From assembly GCA_963970005.1 (NCBI GenBank), contig CAXAMN010001325.1:147329-211328 (forward strand): 64,000 nt of DNA, written 5' to 3'. Source of the DNA: Durusdinium trenchii. Taxonomy: Eukaryota > Sar > Dinophyceae > Suessiales > Symbiodiniaceae. How positions within the stretch are numbered: the stretch's first letter is position 1; each line of letters starts with the position of its first letter. Made by a program: the position numbers and the translations under genes. Positions 12,727 to 23,640 of this stretch are shown piece by piece. A model generated the notes under the pieces. It made no database searches. It worked only from the letters and a program-made list of their open reading frames with translations, and had not been told where the DNA came from.

Positions 12727-15700
12727 AACAAAAATCGTCAGACGAGTTCCTTCAAGCAGGCCTTCTTTTTCCTCTATCTCGTCGGCCAAATCCCACTGAA
12801 TCTGTGGGACTACTGACTACTGCATGAGGTACCCTTTGATGGTTGACATCATTGCTGGGCAACGCCTCGGGTGGTACAGCAAGTGCCAACAACACCACGC
12901 TCACCTCTGGAGCATCGTGAGCAGTTTCACGAGCGAGGTATAGCAAGCGTTCCGTGACAAAATCCTTGTCAATCGTAGACAGGCTGCCCATGTGGCGGAA
13001 AATCCGCGGTCACTCGGTGTGGAACGTCTGCATTTTTTGAGCCGTAACGGCCTTGATACAAACTTTGCACTGAAAATGCACTGGAAACTGCAAAGACCTA
13101 TGACGCAATCGTTGTTCCGGCTACAAGCAGGGTTGGATCACAACTTGCCTGCAAAACAAAAACATACAGAACGGCGCTTTGGGCATCCCTCTCTGCATCT
13201 TGCGGCAAGAAACCCAAGTTCCAAGCACGACCCAGGGTTTTGGGACCCAGGTTTCCAACCCATTGAGGGCCCATGCGGCTAGAAGCTTTGCCCGTGCCAT
13301 GCCCTCTCCCAGACTGACACCTGAAAGCAAAATAGTTGGTGCCTTTCTTAAGACTCTTTCCAGTGCTTCTTCCGGCACACGGAATCGCTCCAGCCCAGCA
13401 GCTTACTCCAGTGCCTCCTTCAATGAAAGGCGCGCCTGCACACCGCACCAAATCCCGTCGAACTGGGCCGAGCTCGGCGTCGACGAGCCCGGGACCGGAA
13501 TGTGTACAAAACTGCAGGACAAGAGGCAAACGCCTACAGGTTTGCTATAGACAAGTCTACAATACGGGTTCAACCGGGGATTAATTCGAAAGTCCTACTT
13601 CAAGCTCATTGCGGATGATTTCTCACGTCCCAATTTAAAATCATTCCTAGGAGAATCTTCACCCTTTCACTGAAAGGCGCAATTGGCACACAAGCTCTGA
13701 ATGCACAATCAAAAGCGCCAAGAGACCCATTCCTTCTCACCTCCCCAAACTTCACAGGTCCCCGAACTGACCCTCCGCCTTGGACAATTTCAACTCATCG
13801 CGCACCAGCTCCTGCAGCATGGGCCCACGCTGCTCCGGCTCTGCAGCCAGCAGCGGCAAGAGCTGCTCCCAGAAGTCCCAATCCAAATCTGTCGGCCTGG
13901 ACCTGGGCTGGGCCCAGGTGCGGCCGCCAGGTCCGCAATGCTTCGTCAAGTTCAGCGGCAGTGCTGCATGTCGAAAGTGATTAGCGAGAGCGAGAGAGAG
14001 AGAGAGAGAGGGGGTCACTGATATCGAGAACTTCAAGGGCGGTTGGGGTTGGTGGTTCCCACTGGTTTTCTACCAGTAGACTGTTGCCTTTTGCACTCCC
14101 ATCGTGTCAACACCAACTGAAGACTCGCTCCAGGCTGGCACACGCTGTCTATTCGAAAGGGGCTGACACACATCCAGGAACAAATTTGCTGAACCTACTG
14201 CGTTGCGGCAGGTCTGCCCCAAGCCTGTTAAGACATATCCTGGCCGTTACCAGATGCCAAGTGCAATACAATCACCTCATCACACCGACTGAGATCCTCC
14301 CAGCAGCTGGGCCAGGACCTGCGCGAAGGCCTCATCTTGAGACATGGTACCCTCCTGCACCGTCCGTCAAACCAGGCAGTGATTCAAATCAAACAAAACT
14401 CAAAGGATTTGTTGGAACTTCCTGACCCCAACAATTGCACAGAACTCTGGTGACATTTGCCACACCTCCATGATCTTCCGGACTTCCTCCATGGCCCTTC
14501 GTTGTTTCCGCACCATCTGGGTCTGCACCTGCAACTGCTGCCATGCAGCTGCCAAGATCCCACTGGAGATGCGAGGCGCCACCTGGAGATGCGAGAGTTT
14601 CAGCAACCGTGGATCTTTTAACATCAAAAAACCTTGTTTTTGTCACTGTCCACTCTGCCTGAATGTTTGGTGGCCTGCTTGCGGTCGCGGGGCAATGACT
14701 TGGACCCAAGCACGGCACGGAATGAACAACAGGCCATTCTGCAGAACCTGGTCTTCTCCCCGCAGCGATCCTACGGCAAACCCGAACGGTCGCAACAGGT
14801 CGGTCCCCAACGTCTGTTCCTCCAGCCTCGGTGAAGAAGCTCTCTGCCAAGTGCGGTTCCCCGAAGCTTACCGCTAAGCCCTGCAGCTGCTGCCAAGTCT
14901 CCAGCAACTCCGCTCTCCAAGTCTCAGCGCTCGGCACGTCGTTCGCTGGTAATGGTGGCTCGGGCAGGAGCTGCACCTAGCGCTTGGGCGATACAAATGA
15001 AAGAGGCAAACCACATTCAACGTCCCTACAAATTAAAATTGAAGGCTGGAAGCGGCAAAAGACTGCATGAAATGCATGTGTTCCACTATGTTCCAACAAA
15101 TATGCGTGGTTCACCGGTTCGCCTTGTTTTCCATGATTCACTTGCATGAAATGAGCGCACCACAATGCACAACGCTGTGCTCTGTCATCTGTTGATCAAC
15201 ATTCCACCGCACACAGCTGGAGGGAGGAGGAGGAGGAGGGTGGGAGAGACAAATATGTTTGCAGTACACCGGTCGACCATCCAAGCGTTCCTCCCAAGAA
15301 GTGTCAACCGCGAGGCCTCAGCTCTCAAGTAGTTCACCTTATTTCCCTTGGCATCCGTCTCGAAGAGGGCCGAGGGGTTCAACAAGCGTTGGAGCTGCAC
15401 ACGCCCCTGCACTTCATGTTTCGCAATGTACTTCCTGGGCCACTCGACCGAGCCGCCGAAGACACTGCCACCGAGCGAAGCGACGAAGAGAGAAAGGAGG
15501 GACCTGGTGTCATGATGTGGAACCGAAATGTTTGGTGAATGTGTACGGTCAAACACCAAGCAATGGAACGCACAATGGAAACGATCCCGGTGTTGCTGGA
15601 GTGCCCGGTGGTCACATCCACCCTTCCGCAGAAACAGCAGCCTTCAGCGTTGTTCTTTTCACCCAGCGTCACATGGCCGCCGGTCTGCGCGCTGACCTCT

Positions 15701-16032
15701 TCAAGCTCTGTCAAGTACAGTAAAGAACCTCAAACACACAATCCGGTTCTTGCACGTGACCGTTCATGAGCCCATGATGACCACCACCTCGAAACCGGCC
15801 CGTTGCTGGGCAACGAAACAACTCTTTGCCGAATGTTTTTATGGTCATTTTTTGATTTGCATCATGGCATGGTTCTCACCTGCACTGCGCGCCGTCCCAG
15901 CAGCCCACTGAGAAAAGCCTCCGGTCACCCTCAGGCATCTTCGCATAACGGACTCGCCCGCCAGGGAGAGAACGAGTGAAAGCGACCACAAACCGCCGCG
16001 ACCCAGAGAGCAAAATGTCATCGTACATCTTC
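12727..16032 (-). CDS. Unidentified minus-strand exon group C
   Basis: Seen: small exons with AG-GT/GC boundaries at 15880-16032 (MYDDILLSGSRRFVVAF; GTGAG donor), about 15590-15696 (SAQTGGHVTLGEKNNAEG), 15338-15406 (69 nt, GRVQLQRLLNPSALFETD), 14872-14976 (105 nt, AETWRAELLETWQQLQ; GTAAGC donor), about 14425-14582 (RKQRRAMEEVRKIMEVWQ), about 14285-14330 (DEAFAQVLAQLLGG), about 13757-13896 (DLDWDFWEQLLPLLAAEP), 13407-13435 (29 nt, ARLSLKEAL), about 13251-13320 (VSLGEGMARAKLLAAWALNG), 12905-12964 (60 nt, ERLLYLARETAHDAPE) and 12727-12795 (69 nt, ADEIEEKEGLLEGTRL). The last two join in phase. The protein is helical, Leu/Glu-rich and without a family I recognise. It may continue into group B. Confidence 0.5.
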
Positions 16033-17400
16033 CTGCAACAGGTCTCATGGTTGGGGAAAAAACTCTATGCCTGGGTGACTCTTGGGAAAACCTTGTACTC
16101 ACCTTTTGGACTCTGACTCTGACACTTTCGAAGGTCAGTCATTCAAATGGCGTTGGACACTGCTTGCTCAGAGGCTGCCACCCGCTTGCATCCCGGAATG
16201 TGTTTTTTGTTTGGGAGGGCACTTTGGTCAATGTTTTCACTCCAACTGCTGAAACTCTAACGTCTGTATTGGTTGTCCGCCTGATGGGGGATTTAAAATG
16301 TTTTTCCTTTGTGTGAAAACAACGTGCACTGTCTGCAGCGGTGGTGACATTACTTACCTGCACTGGGCAACGCCGAGCAGGAAATCAGAGTTGCCCTGAC
16401 AGCTCGCCACAACTAGTTAGTTGCTGTTGCTGCTGCTGGTGGTGTCGCTGGTGGTGTCGTTGCCAATTCTGTTGAAAACTGGGCACAGTAGCACCAAAAC
16501 ACGTGTCAGGAGGAACTGCGAGGTTTTTGGCTGGAGCGACATGCACTTACATGTGTACAAATTGCCAAGTTTTGGTGCAAACATGGTCCGCGTGCCGAAG
16601 CAATTCCGCACGTTCCTCACACCCTGGGCCAACCCAAACAAGCAAACCCTCTTGCTTTGCACGCACAAATTGAACAACCCTCCTCGCAATTGTTTGTTCC
16701 AAAGTTTATGGGTACGTTTTTTGGCAACCGTCTGTGCAAAAAAAATCGAATCGGCGTTTTTAATTCTGGAGGGCAAGCATTGACAGGTCAGTCCTGTAAG
16801 CTGGGTCAATGATTTGCAACGTTGCTTCGGAACCTGGCCAATAAACTGAGCTCAGTGGGAAAACCGGCAGCACAGTGGCAGACTCCGTTGGCTCTACGGC
16901 CGGGCCATTGTGCACAGGGAGCCATTGGGTGCCTCAGGTGGCGAGAACGGACTGTGGGTCATCAAAACATGGCATGGAAGGGGCCCATGTAAATTGGAAG
17001 GTTGGCACGGATCGTTGGCAAAAATAAAGCCGGAAAACAATGCCGTTTGCTTGCATTGAAAAAGCGTTGTTTTTATTGCAAACTACCCTGCGAATAAAGC
17101 CCCCAACGATACGACCACGTCGGCGCAAGGCCCAACGTGAAAGCGCGCACAGGTGCAAAGTAAGGGGGCGTCAACCACTCCCCCCACTTGGAAAACTACT
17201 CCCCTTGCAATCTCGGAAACGTCGTGTCTGACACGTCCAATCACACACTCCCTTTGCCCTGGCTGCCCTGCACGTCCACAACCTCACTGTCCCATCCAAT
17301 GTCGGAGACTGGCGTGTCTGAGTGGAGTATGAGCTATTGCCACACTCGCTCAGGCTGCGCAAACGGAATAGCAGCATGTCCGAAACGCCCACCGTTCGGG
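16033..17400. other. No gene recognised
   Basis: The longest open frames (about 16417-16809, both strands) lack protein-like composition and splice context. The interval may be upstream or intergenic DNA of the minus-strand locus ending at 16032. No promoter motif was recognised. Confidence 0.4.
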
Positions 17401-17401
17401 A

Positions 17402-17480
17402 CATCCAATGTCCGAGAGTCCGAGACCTGGACGTCCGAGACGAGGGGGTGCGACATTACCACGTGCACTAGACGACGAGT
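17402..17480. repeat. TGTCCGAGAC repeat, array 1
   Basis: Contains aatgtccgagagtccgagacc and gacgtccgagacgaggg in close succession, after looser relatives from about 17225 (gtgtctgacacgtccaat, aatgtcggagac). The motif recurs at 19575-19650 and 22435-22860. Confidence 0.75.
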
Positions 17481-17559
17481 GGCCCGAATGCATTTTTCAT
17501 CACGTAGGATGTCAGAGTGTGAGTTATCTGTTAAGTGTGCAGTGTGAAGTGTTAAGTCG

Positions 17560-17720
17560 AGGGAGTTGAGGTAGTGTGTGGGTTTCTGTGTGTGTGTGTG
17601 TCTATGTCCGTGTGTATGTGAGTCTGTGTATGTGTGTGTTCGTGTAAGTTGAGGCAGTGCGTGGGTGTCTGCATGTGTGGGTGTCTGCATGTGTCTGCAT
17701 GTGTGTACTGAGAGAGATAC
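17560..17720. repeat. TG-rich microsatellite with embedded gtgggtgtctgcat units
   Basis: Imperfect (TG)n with three tgtctgcatgtg units near its 3' end. The long minus-strand His/Thr-rich frame over it is a translation artefact of the repeat. Confidence 0.85.
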
Positions 17721-17817
17721 GACACGTGGAGGCGTGCTGCAATCGGACTGCCCAGCAGCGCTGCATTGTCGGCGATGGAAGCGTCATACAAGGTTGGCAG
17801 CAGAGAGGCAGCTGGAA

Positions 17818-17905
17818 CGAACGCGAAACGAAACGAAACGAAACGCGAACCGAAACGCGAAACGAAACGCGAAACGAAATGCGAAACTAAGCGAAACTAA
17901 ACGAA
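17818..17905. repeat. CGAAA-type tandem repeat
   Basis: About 15 units of acgaa/acgcga (acgcgaaacgaaacgaaacg) that decay toward 17905 and run straight into a CTAGTAG block. Confidence 0.9.
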
Positions 17906-17918
17906 ACGTAGGTTTCCT

Positions 17919-18075
17919 GCTAGTAGCTTCTTGTTTACTAGTAGTAAGTAGTAAGGCCAGGAGCCCCTAGTAGTGTCCTTGCTCCTAGTAGCGACGCCCT
18001 TGGTTACTAGCAGTTTCTTGTTACTACTTCTTGTTACTAGTAGCGATGTATTTGTTCCTAGTAGCTTGTACTTGC
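17919..18075. repeat. CTAGTAG palindromic repeat cluster (copy 4)
   Basis: Seven ctagtag or ctagcag cores with the same gaggcc/cgtccttgctc/cgatg spacers as elsewhere. This is the only copy I could not place in an intron. Confidence 0.85.
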
Positions 18076-18138
18076 CTCTACCTCGTAGGAAGTCAGAGTG
18101 GAACACGTTTGAACACATACATGTCTATTTCTGTGGTT

Positions 18139-18165
18139 CTCTCTCTCTCTCTCTCTCTCTTTCGT
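18139..18165. repeat. (CT)n microsatellite
   Basis: About twelve uninterrupted CT units. Confidence 0.9.
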
Positions 18166-18394
18166 TTTCTTTCTGTGTGACGCATCTGGATACAAAGACG
18201 GCCAAAACAGAGACATGTTCTCAATGACTTTCACCGGACGTGGAAGACTTTTGGGTCTAATGCCTCAAGTTCGTTTCATGCGTTTGATGATGTTCCATAC
18301 GTGTTTTCTTTTCATTATCTGCGCTGAGAGATTCTAGGCGTGAACGAAATAGCCCGCAGGCCTTCCAAACCCCCCACCGGCGGCCAAGCGGTGA

Positions 18395-18729
18395 CAGCTC
18401 CCCAGCTACTCCGCGCACTACAGTTGTACTACACAGTCGCCAGTTCGCAGCTACTACCCACTCACCAGTCCCATTCCCCAGCTACTCTGCGTACTAAAGT
18501 TGTACTACCAAGTCGCCAGTTCTCATCTTCCCAGTCCCCAGCTACTCTGCGTACTAAAGTTGTACTACCAGGTCGCCAGTTCTCATCTTCCAGCTCCCCA
18601 GCTACTCCGCATACTAAAGTTGTACTACAAAGTCGCCAGTTCTCAGCTACTACCCACTCACCAGTTCTCATCTTCCCACTCCCAGCTACTCTGCGTACTA
18701 AAGTTGTACTACCAAGTCGCCAGTTCTAA
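18395..18729. repeat. 60-bp minisatellite
   Basis: At least five tandem copies of a ~60-bp unit with the core gctactctgcgtactaaag followed by ttgtactacca, gtcgccagttct and a variable catcttcccagtccc part. The array runs into the 400-N gap at 18730, so its full length is unknown. Open frames across it are repeat artefacts. Confidence 0.92.
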
Positions 18730-19129
18730 NNNNNNNNNNNNNNNNNNNNNNNNNNNNNNNNNNNNNNNNNNNNNNNNNNNNNNNNNNNNNNNNNNNNNNN
18801 NNNNNNNNNNNNNNNNNNNNNNNNNNNNNNNNNNNNNNNNNNNNNNNNNNNNNNNNNNNNNNNNNNNNNNNNNNNNNNNNNNNNNNNNNNNNNNNNNNNN
18901 NNNNNNNNNNNNNNNNNNNNNNNNNNNNNNNNNNNNNNNNNNNNNNNNNNNNNNNNNNNNNNNNNNNNNNNNNNNNNNNNNNNNNNNNNNNNNNNNNNNN
19001 NNNNNNNNNNNNNNNNNNNNNNNNNNNNNNNNNNNNNNNNNNNNNNNNNNNNNNNNNNNNNNNNNNNNNNNNNNNNNNNNNNNNNNNNNNNNNNNNNNNN
19101 NNNNNNNNNNNNNNNNNNNNNNNNNNNNN
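18730..19129. other. Assembly gap, 400 N
   Basis: Exactly 400 unresolved bases directly following the minisatellite. The round number suggests a placeholder, not a measured length. Confidence 0.98.
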
Positions 19130-19398
19130 GGTTGCGCGCGGACCGGACAAATCGCACTCTCGCCTGCATTTCGCGCACTCGACACGCACGATCTCCGCAG
19201 AGGGTTGCACTTTCGGTTGACGCTGTTCGTCCCGCCCTCCGTCTTTAAGAGGGAATTTATAAAATGGGGAAATGTTTTTTCATTAGGACATCTCCCGTGC
19301 TAGTTTTCCATACTCACACTTGCCTACTCATTGCATGCTTGCATGCTCAAAGCATGTTTGCGTACCCATCACTTGCATACTTACACTGCGTGCTTGCC

Positions 19399-19505
19399 GA
19401 GTGTCAGTGTGTATGTGTAAGTGTCAGTGTCGAAGTGTCAGTGTATGTATGCGAATGTGGTGGAAGTGTCAGTGTGTAAGTGTAAGTGTCGAAGTGTCAG
19501 TGTTC
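19399..19505. repeat. GTGTCAGTGT / GTAAGTGTC simple repeat
   Basis: Alternating gtgtcagtgt, gtaagtgt and cgaagtgtcagtgt units, imperfect, about 105 bp. Confidence 0.85.
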
Positions 19506-19574
19506 AAGCGATTTTCCGGAAGAGCCCTTCGCAATGCTTTCGGGAGAAAAAAAAAAAACAGCAGGTCCAAGACC

Positions 19575-19650
19575 TCACTCACTGTCGAGACTTCCACTGT
19601 CCAAAACATTCGATGTCCGCGGATCCGAGACCTGTCCGACACGAAGGCGC
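19575..19650. repeat. TGTCCGAGAC repeat, array 2 (degenerate)
   Basis: Units ctgtcgagacttcc, cgatgtccgcggatccgagacc and tgtccgacacgaaggcg keep the spacing seen at 17402 and 22435. Confidence 0.6.
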
Positions 19651-19727
19651 TCAGGCTACTAAGCCAAAAAATCCGCACCTTTTTTCTCCGCGCACTTTTT
19701 TCATTCTTTTTCCGCGTGAGGTCCAAG

Positions 19728-22155
19728 TCAAGCTCGCTGCGGACTGTGTTTATACAGTTTGTACTGGCCAGTCTCCAGATGTGCTTTGGAGGGGCTAAAA
19801 TCCAAACCCCTTTGGGGAATGAGATGCCGAGTGTGGGGAAGAGCCGGTTGGGAGGGCGCTTCGGCAAGAAGTTGGCTGAATGTGGGCTGATTACCTTCGG
19901 TGTTCGTATGGTTGGCGAGGCTTTGTGAAGTTTCGAAAAAGGATGCCGCAAAGGCTTGCTGGGCAGCATGTTCAGCAACGTCGGCTGCGGAGCAGTTCTG
20001 GGTATGTGTGCTCTTTTGTGCGACGGGCGTCCCGAAGAGTTGTCCCAGCAAAAGCCCCCCCCTCGTTGTCTTGGCACCCCTTCTCGCGTCAGTGGTGAGA
20101 CAAGGGTCGTGTCCACTGCGAGCTGGCTCCGCCCCCCACAGGGGTAACCCGTTTGCTATGACCTTGATTTTTCTGTCATCTTGGCGGTCGATGTGTTCGA
20201 GGTTGAGGTCGACCAAGCGGGTGTTTGTGGTGACCCGTGCCCCCGCTTCCCGGCATATGCGGCCTGCTGCCCGTTCCAAAGGCCCTCCCCGCGCCCGCCG
20301 CAATAGTCCCGACTGTGCACAAGCCGCGCGGTGGTCGCCAAGAGAGTCCAAAGTGCGACGGCACCGGCAGAAGCGGGCAGATAAGGGCAGTGGCAGGCGA
20401 AAGCGCCTCAAGAGAAGCAGGCGGAAAAGGTGACTGGGGTAGTAGCTGCTGTCATTGTGATAGGGGATTGTAGTGAATGCTCGGCTGGCGTGTGGCCCTC
20501 TTTGGGACTCGAGCAGGGCTTGGCTCCCGGGGTCTAGCCGTTGGCGGCCATCAGCTCGGAATGCTGTGTGGGTGGTTGTTGCTGCTTTGTGTTGCCATCC
20601 CCTCCCCAAGGCGATGCCGTCTTCGAGGCTGTTGTGGTGGCGGGGGGGCGCCAACCCGTCTGCAATATGTTGCCATTCTGGCGGCTGCCAACCGTAGTTT
20701 TGGATGAGAGTGGCCGCGTGTTGTTCCGCTTCCACCGCGGGTGACCGTGGGTCGTCAGCTTGCAACTGGTGGAGTAGCTGCGCGAATGCTTCCGGAGCTT
20801 GCTGTTGTAACGGCGGAGGGTGCCAACACGGTTGCCGAAGCCAAGCCAAGCCCCCCCCCTGACTGAGTGGAGGTGAGCCAGCCAGTGCCAGTGAGGTGGC
20901 TGGCATTGGGGCTGTGTCCAAAAAAATTGTGAGGCAGACTGCGACCTGCTGCGTCGTGTTCTGTGGAAAATGTTGCTGTGATGTTGCGGGGGGGGGCATC
21001 CGGAGGTGGTAGTGGCACCGCGGGCTGGCGCAAAAAGGGAGAAGCAACCAGGCAGCTTGCAGGTCTTCGAGTTCGTTTGGGGTTGTGTGGTTCGCCGGGG
21101 GGTATTTGCTGCACTGGAGGTTGTATCGCTGGAACCGGCGCTGGACGAACTGCTGGAGAAACTGCTGGAACGTTGCGGGTCGGCGGGCGGCGGGTGCGCT
21201 GTGGCCGAAGAGAGGGCTGCTGCCGCTGGCCTGGTGGGGTTTGGTGCTGGTTGGATCTGGTGGTTGGCTGTAGCGGCGAGGGCGGCGTTGCAGTCGTTGT
21301 TCCGATGTGGCTGGTGAGTGCCCTCCATTGCTGAGCCAGGGTGGCAGCTGTCGATGCTAACATTTCTCCCAAGAAGGTGTGCAACAAAGCTTCGTGAGCA
21401 GTGGCTGGAATGTAGCCGCTGGGTTGCTGGAACGAAGTCACGGCCCATGGCAGATGCACTAAAGTGCCAGGGGGTTGGCAAGCCCCTGCCTCGTGGAGCC
21501 TGTGCGGCAATGCCGCTTCGCTTTGTGTCAATGCCTGCCCGGTGTGTGAAGCTAGCTGAAGCTAGCTGAAAATGCTCTACCAATCTTCGCCATGGATTGC
21601 CTGCTGTGGCGGTTTGTTGCCATGCTTCGAACGCTGGCGGCTCGAGGCGGTTGGTGGCCGCTAGCAGTAGTGCTACGTAGAACCAGCTGAAGGTGGATCG
21701 GCTGCAAGTAAGTTCATCTGGTGGGCCGCGTCGGGCCCAGGGCTGGTTGTGGGGGTCATTCGCCCCCGGTGGCGCTGGCTGCAAGGTTGTGTATTGGCTC
21801 CGCTGGGAGGCAAAATGCGTGGGCCGTGTTGTGTGCAGTTCGGCTGCTCTGGAATGTTTTGTAAGAGTGGGTGGTCAGGTCGAAGGACGGAGATACACCG
21901 TAGGCACGCCCATTCTGGGTCCCAGCGCGCCGTTTGCTGAAGTGTGGACTGGGGCCCACGCCATGTTGGTTGCAGTGAGTTCTTGCCGGGCCCGGGTTCC
22001 TCAGGGTGCATTGGGTCTGCCAGAAAGAGTCGTGGGCACAAACAGTGAGGCCAAATGTGTGTTGGTGCCTGTGCTGGTTGCAAGGCTGTGTTCTGATTAT
22101 CCACTCGTTCAATGTTGGGCGGGAGTTCCACGCCATGGTGCCGGCATTGTGCCAA
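19728..22155 (-). mobile_element. Degenerate non-LTR (LINE-like) retroelement, apparently lacking reverse transcriptase
   Basis: Seen: long, Ala/Pro/Gln-rich minus-strand frames change register several times: 22155-21673, 21784-20534, 21531-20755, 21047-19728, then 20116 onward in another frame. The upstream part has paired Cys/His (WPHCLCPRLF, WACLRC) and a Pro-rich linker, as in a gag-like ORF1. The downstream part, about 20140-20385, carries CRCRRTLDSLGDHRAAC followed by PLERAAGRICREAGARV and VIANGLPLW. I recognise this as the conserved C-terminal, CCHC-like end of a LINE-type polyprotein common in dinoflagellate genomes. No endonuclease or YxDD reverse-transcriptase segment is visible between the parts, so the copy looks internally deleted and dead. 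Its ends and target-site duplication were not found. Confidence 0.65.
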
Positions 22156-22434
22156 GAAGAGGAGGCCGGGCCGGCGTGGAAAAATGTATTAGTAGCTGTA
22201 TTAGTACAAGCCGGTCTGCATTGGATCCGTTAAAACACGGCTGTTTTTATTCTGGCCAACCTCCAGGCGTGCCGATGGCGCCACTGTTCTTTTTTGGTGG
22301 TTTCAGGCTCCACCGGAGAGGCCAGTTGTGTTCAGATGCCGTGCACATCAGTGTTAATCATAATTGGATATTGAAAACTGCCCAAGCTGGACCCACATTT
22401 TGCCCAACTGACTCAGAGTTTTGCCAGAACAAAA

Positions 22435-22860
22435 CTCTTGTCCGAGACATGCCAAGTCTTTGCACGGCTGGAATGGCAGCATGTCCGGGACGCCACTGCC
22501 CAGACATCCAATGTGTGAAGCCCTTACTGAATGTCCGAGACGAGGGTGGGAGATTTACCACATTCCCTGTGCCCAGCACAGCAACATGTCGGAGACTTGT
22601 CCGAAACGAGGGCGCCACATCCCCTGCGCGCAGGCTGCGAAGCAAGAAGGTAGCAGCATTGTCCAACGACACTGTCCGATACATCATACATCCAATGTCC
22701 GAACCTCGATGTCCGAGACCTCGAAACCTTCGAAACCTGGATGTTGGAGAGGAGGGTGAGGCATCGCCACACTCCTTGTGCTCAGGCTGCACAGCGAGAA
22801 TAGTACCATGTCCCACACCCCAATGTCCGACACACACAATCTCCGAGACCTCCATATCTC
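22435..22860. repeat. TGTCCGAGAC repeat, array 3 (longest)
   Basis: At least nine variants of tgtccgagac occur at irregular 30-60 bp spacing (22439, 22531, 22587, 22600, 22672, 22697, 22710, 22823 and around 22842). They are separated by related filler such as aggctgc(g/a)aagcaa and caccacattccctgtgc. Confidence 0.75.
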
Positions 22861-23059
22861 AAAGCGGATGCTATACGTTGGTATGGCGGCCCTTTCCTAC
22901 CTTGAGGTTTGAAGTGCACACCCGGTTGGCCCGCAAAAGTGATGCTGCGTTGATGCTCTCAATTCTACCTTTACAAAAGCTATGCGCTCTACTGTTGGAG
23001 TGACTCCTTCCTCCTCTCAACTGTTCTGTAAAGGCTGAAGCGCATGCGCTTATCGAATG

Positions 23060-23380
23060 GCCCCCTCTCTCCTCTACGTTGGAATGACATCTTCCTCGGC
23101 TCTAAATGTGCCCTAGTGGGGTTCCCAAAAGAAAGAATGCACCACCTCTCTCCTGTAACTATACTTTCGAGTGGCTCACACAAGGCACGCACCGTTGAAA
23201 TTGCACCTTCCCCCTCCAAATTTTACCCGCGGGTGGCCCACAAAAGGCGTGCACTTTTGGAATTGTCTCTCCTCTATATAAATGTTGCCTTCGGGCGGCT
23301 CACAACAAGTATGCTGCGCAGGTGGAACGGCGCCTCGCAAACCGTTGGAATGACACCTTCCTCCTCTAAATTCTGAGGGA
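23060..23380. repeat. Degenerate ~65-bp tandem repeat
   Basis: About five diverged units share ttggaatgacaccttcctcc, then taaatt, a GC-rich gggtggctcaca segment and agg(c/t)gtgcac. Open frames here are short and frame-switching. Confidence 0.7.
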
Positions 23381-23439
23381 AGGTCGTTTTTGTACCGTTT
23401 CAGGTGGCCCTGCTGTTCAGCCGAAACGTTGATGCACTT

Positions 23440-23640
23440 TTGGGAGCATCCCCTGCTTCAAGATCCGCAGAAATGTTGACTTGGCAAGGAAACTGGAGAT
23501 TGCTCATGACGAGTTTGCTTCCAAGTTTGCTTTGCAGCTTGGGCTCGCTGCTTCATTGCCCAACATGGAACGTGTCAGCTTCGAGCTCGAGTCGCGCTAC
23601 TCTGTTCTCTGCACTCCAATGAGCCCCCTACATGTTCAGT
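23440..23640 (+). CDS. Exon-like segment, plus strand
   Basis: Reads VDLARKLEIAHDEFASKFAL then SFELESRYSVLC in one frame with protein-like composition. It follows the tandem repeat directly. No partner exon or family was identified; it may be a gene relic. Confidence 0.35.

Noticed and set aside
13407-13410. In-frame stop (TAA) as evidence that the 13.3 kb segment is a pseudogene
   Set aside because: The TAA lies in a good GTAAGC donor after a 29-nt exon, so it is read as intronic.
18500-19303. 267-codon plus-strand frame and three minus-strand frames across the gap
   Set aside because: They consist of minisatellite sequence and runs of N; not genes.
19728-21784. Two minus-strand frames of over 400 codons as host genes
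   Set aside because: Composition and the C-terminal motif mark a retroelement, and the meaningful sequence jumps between frames.
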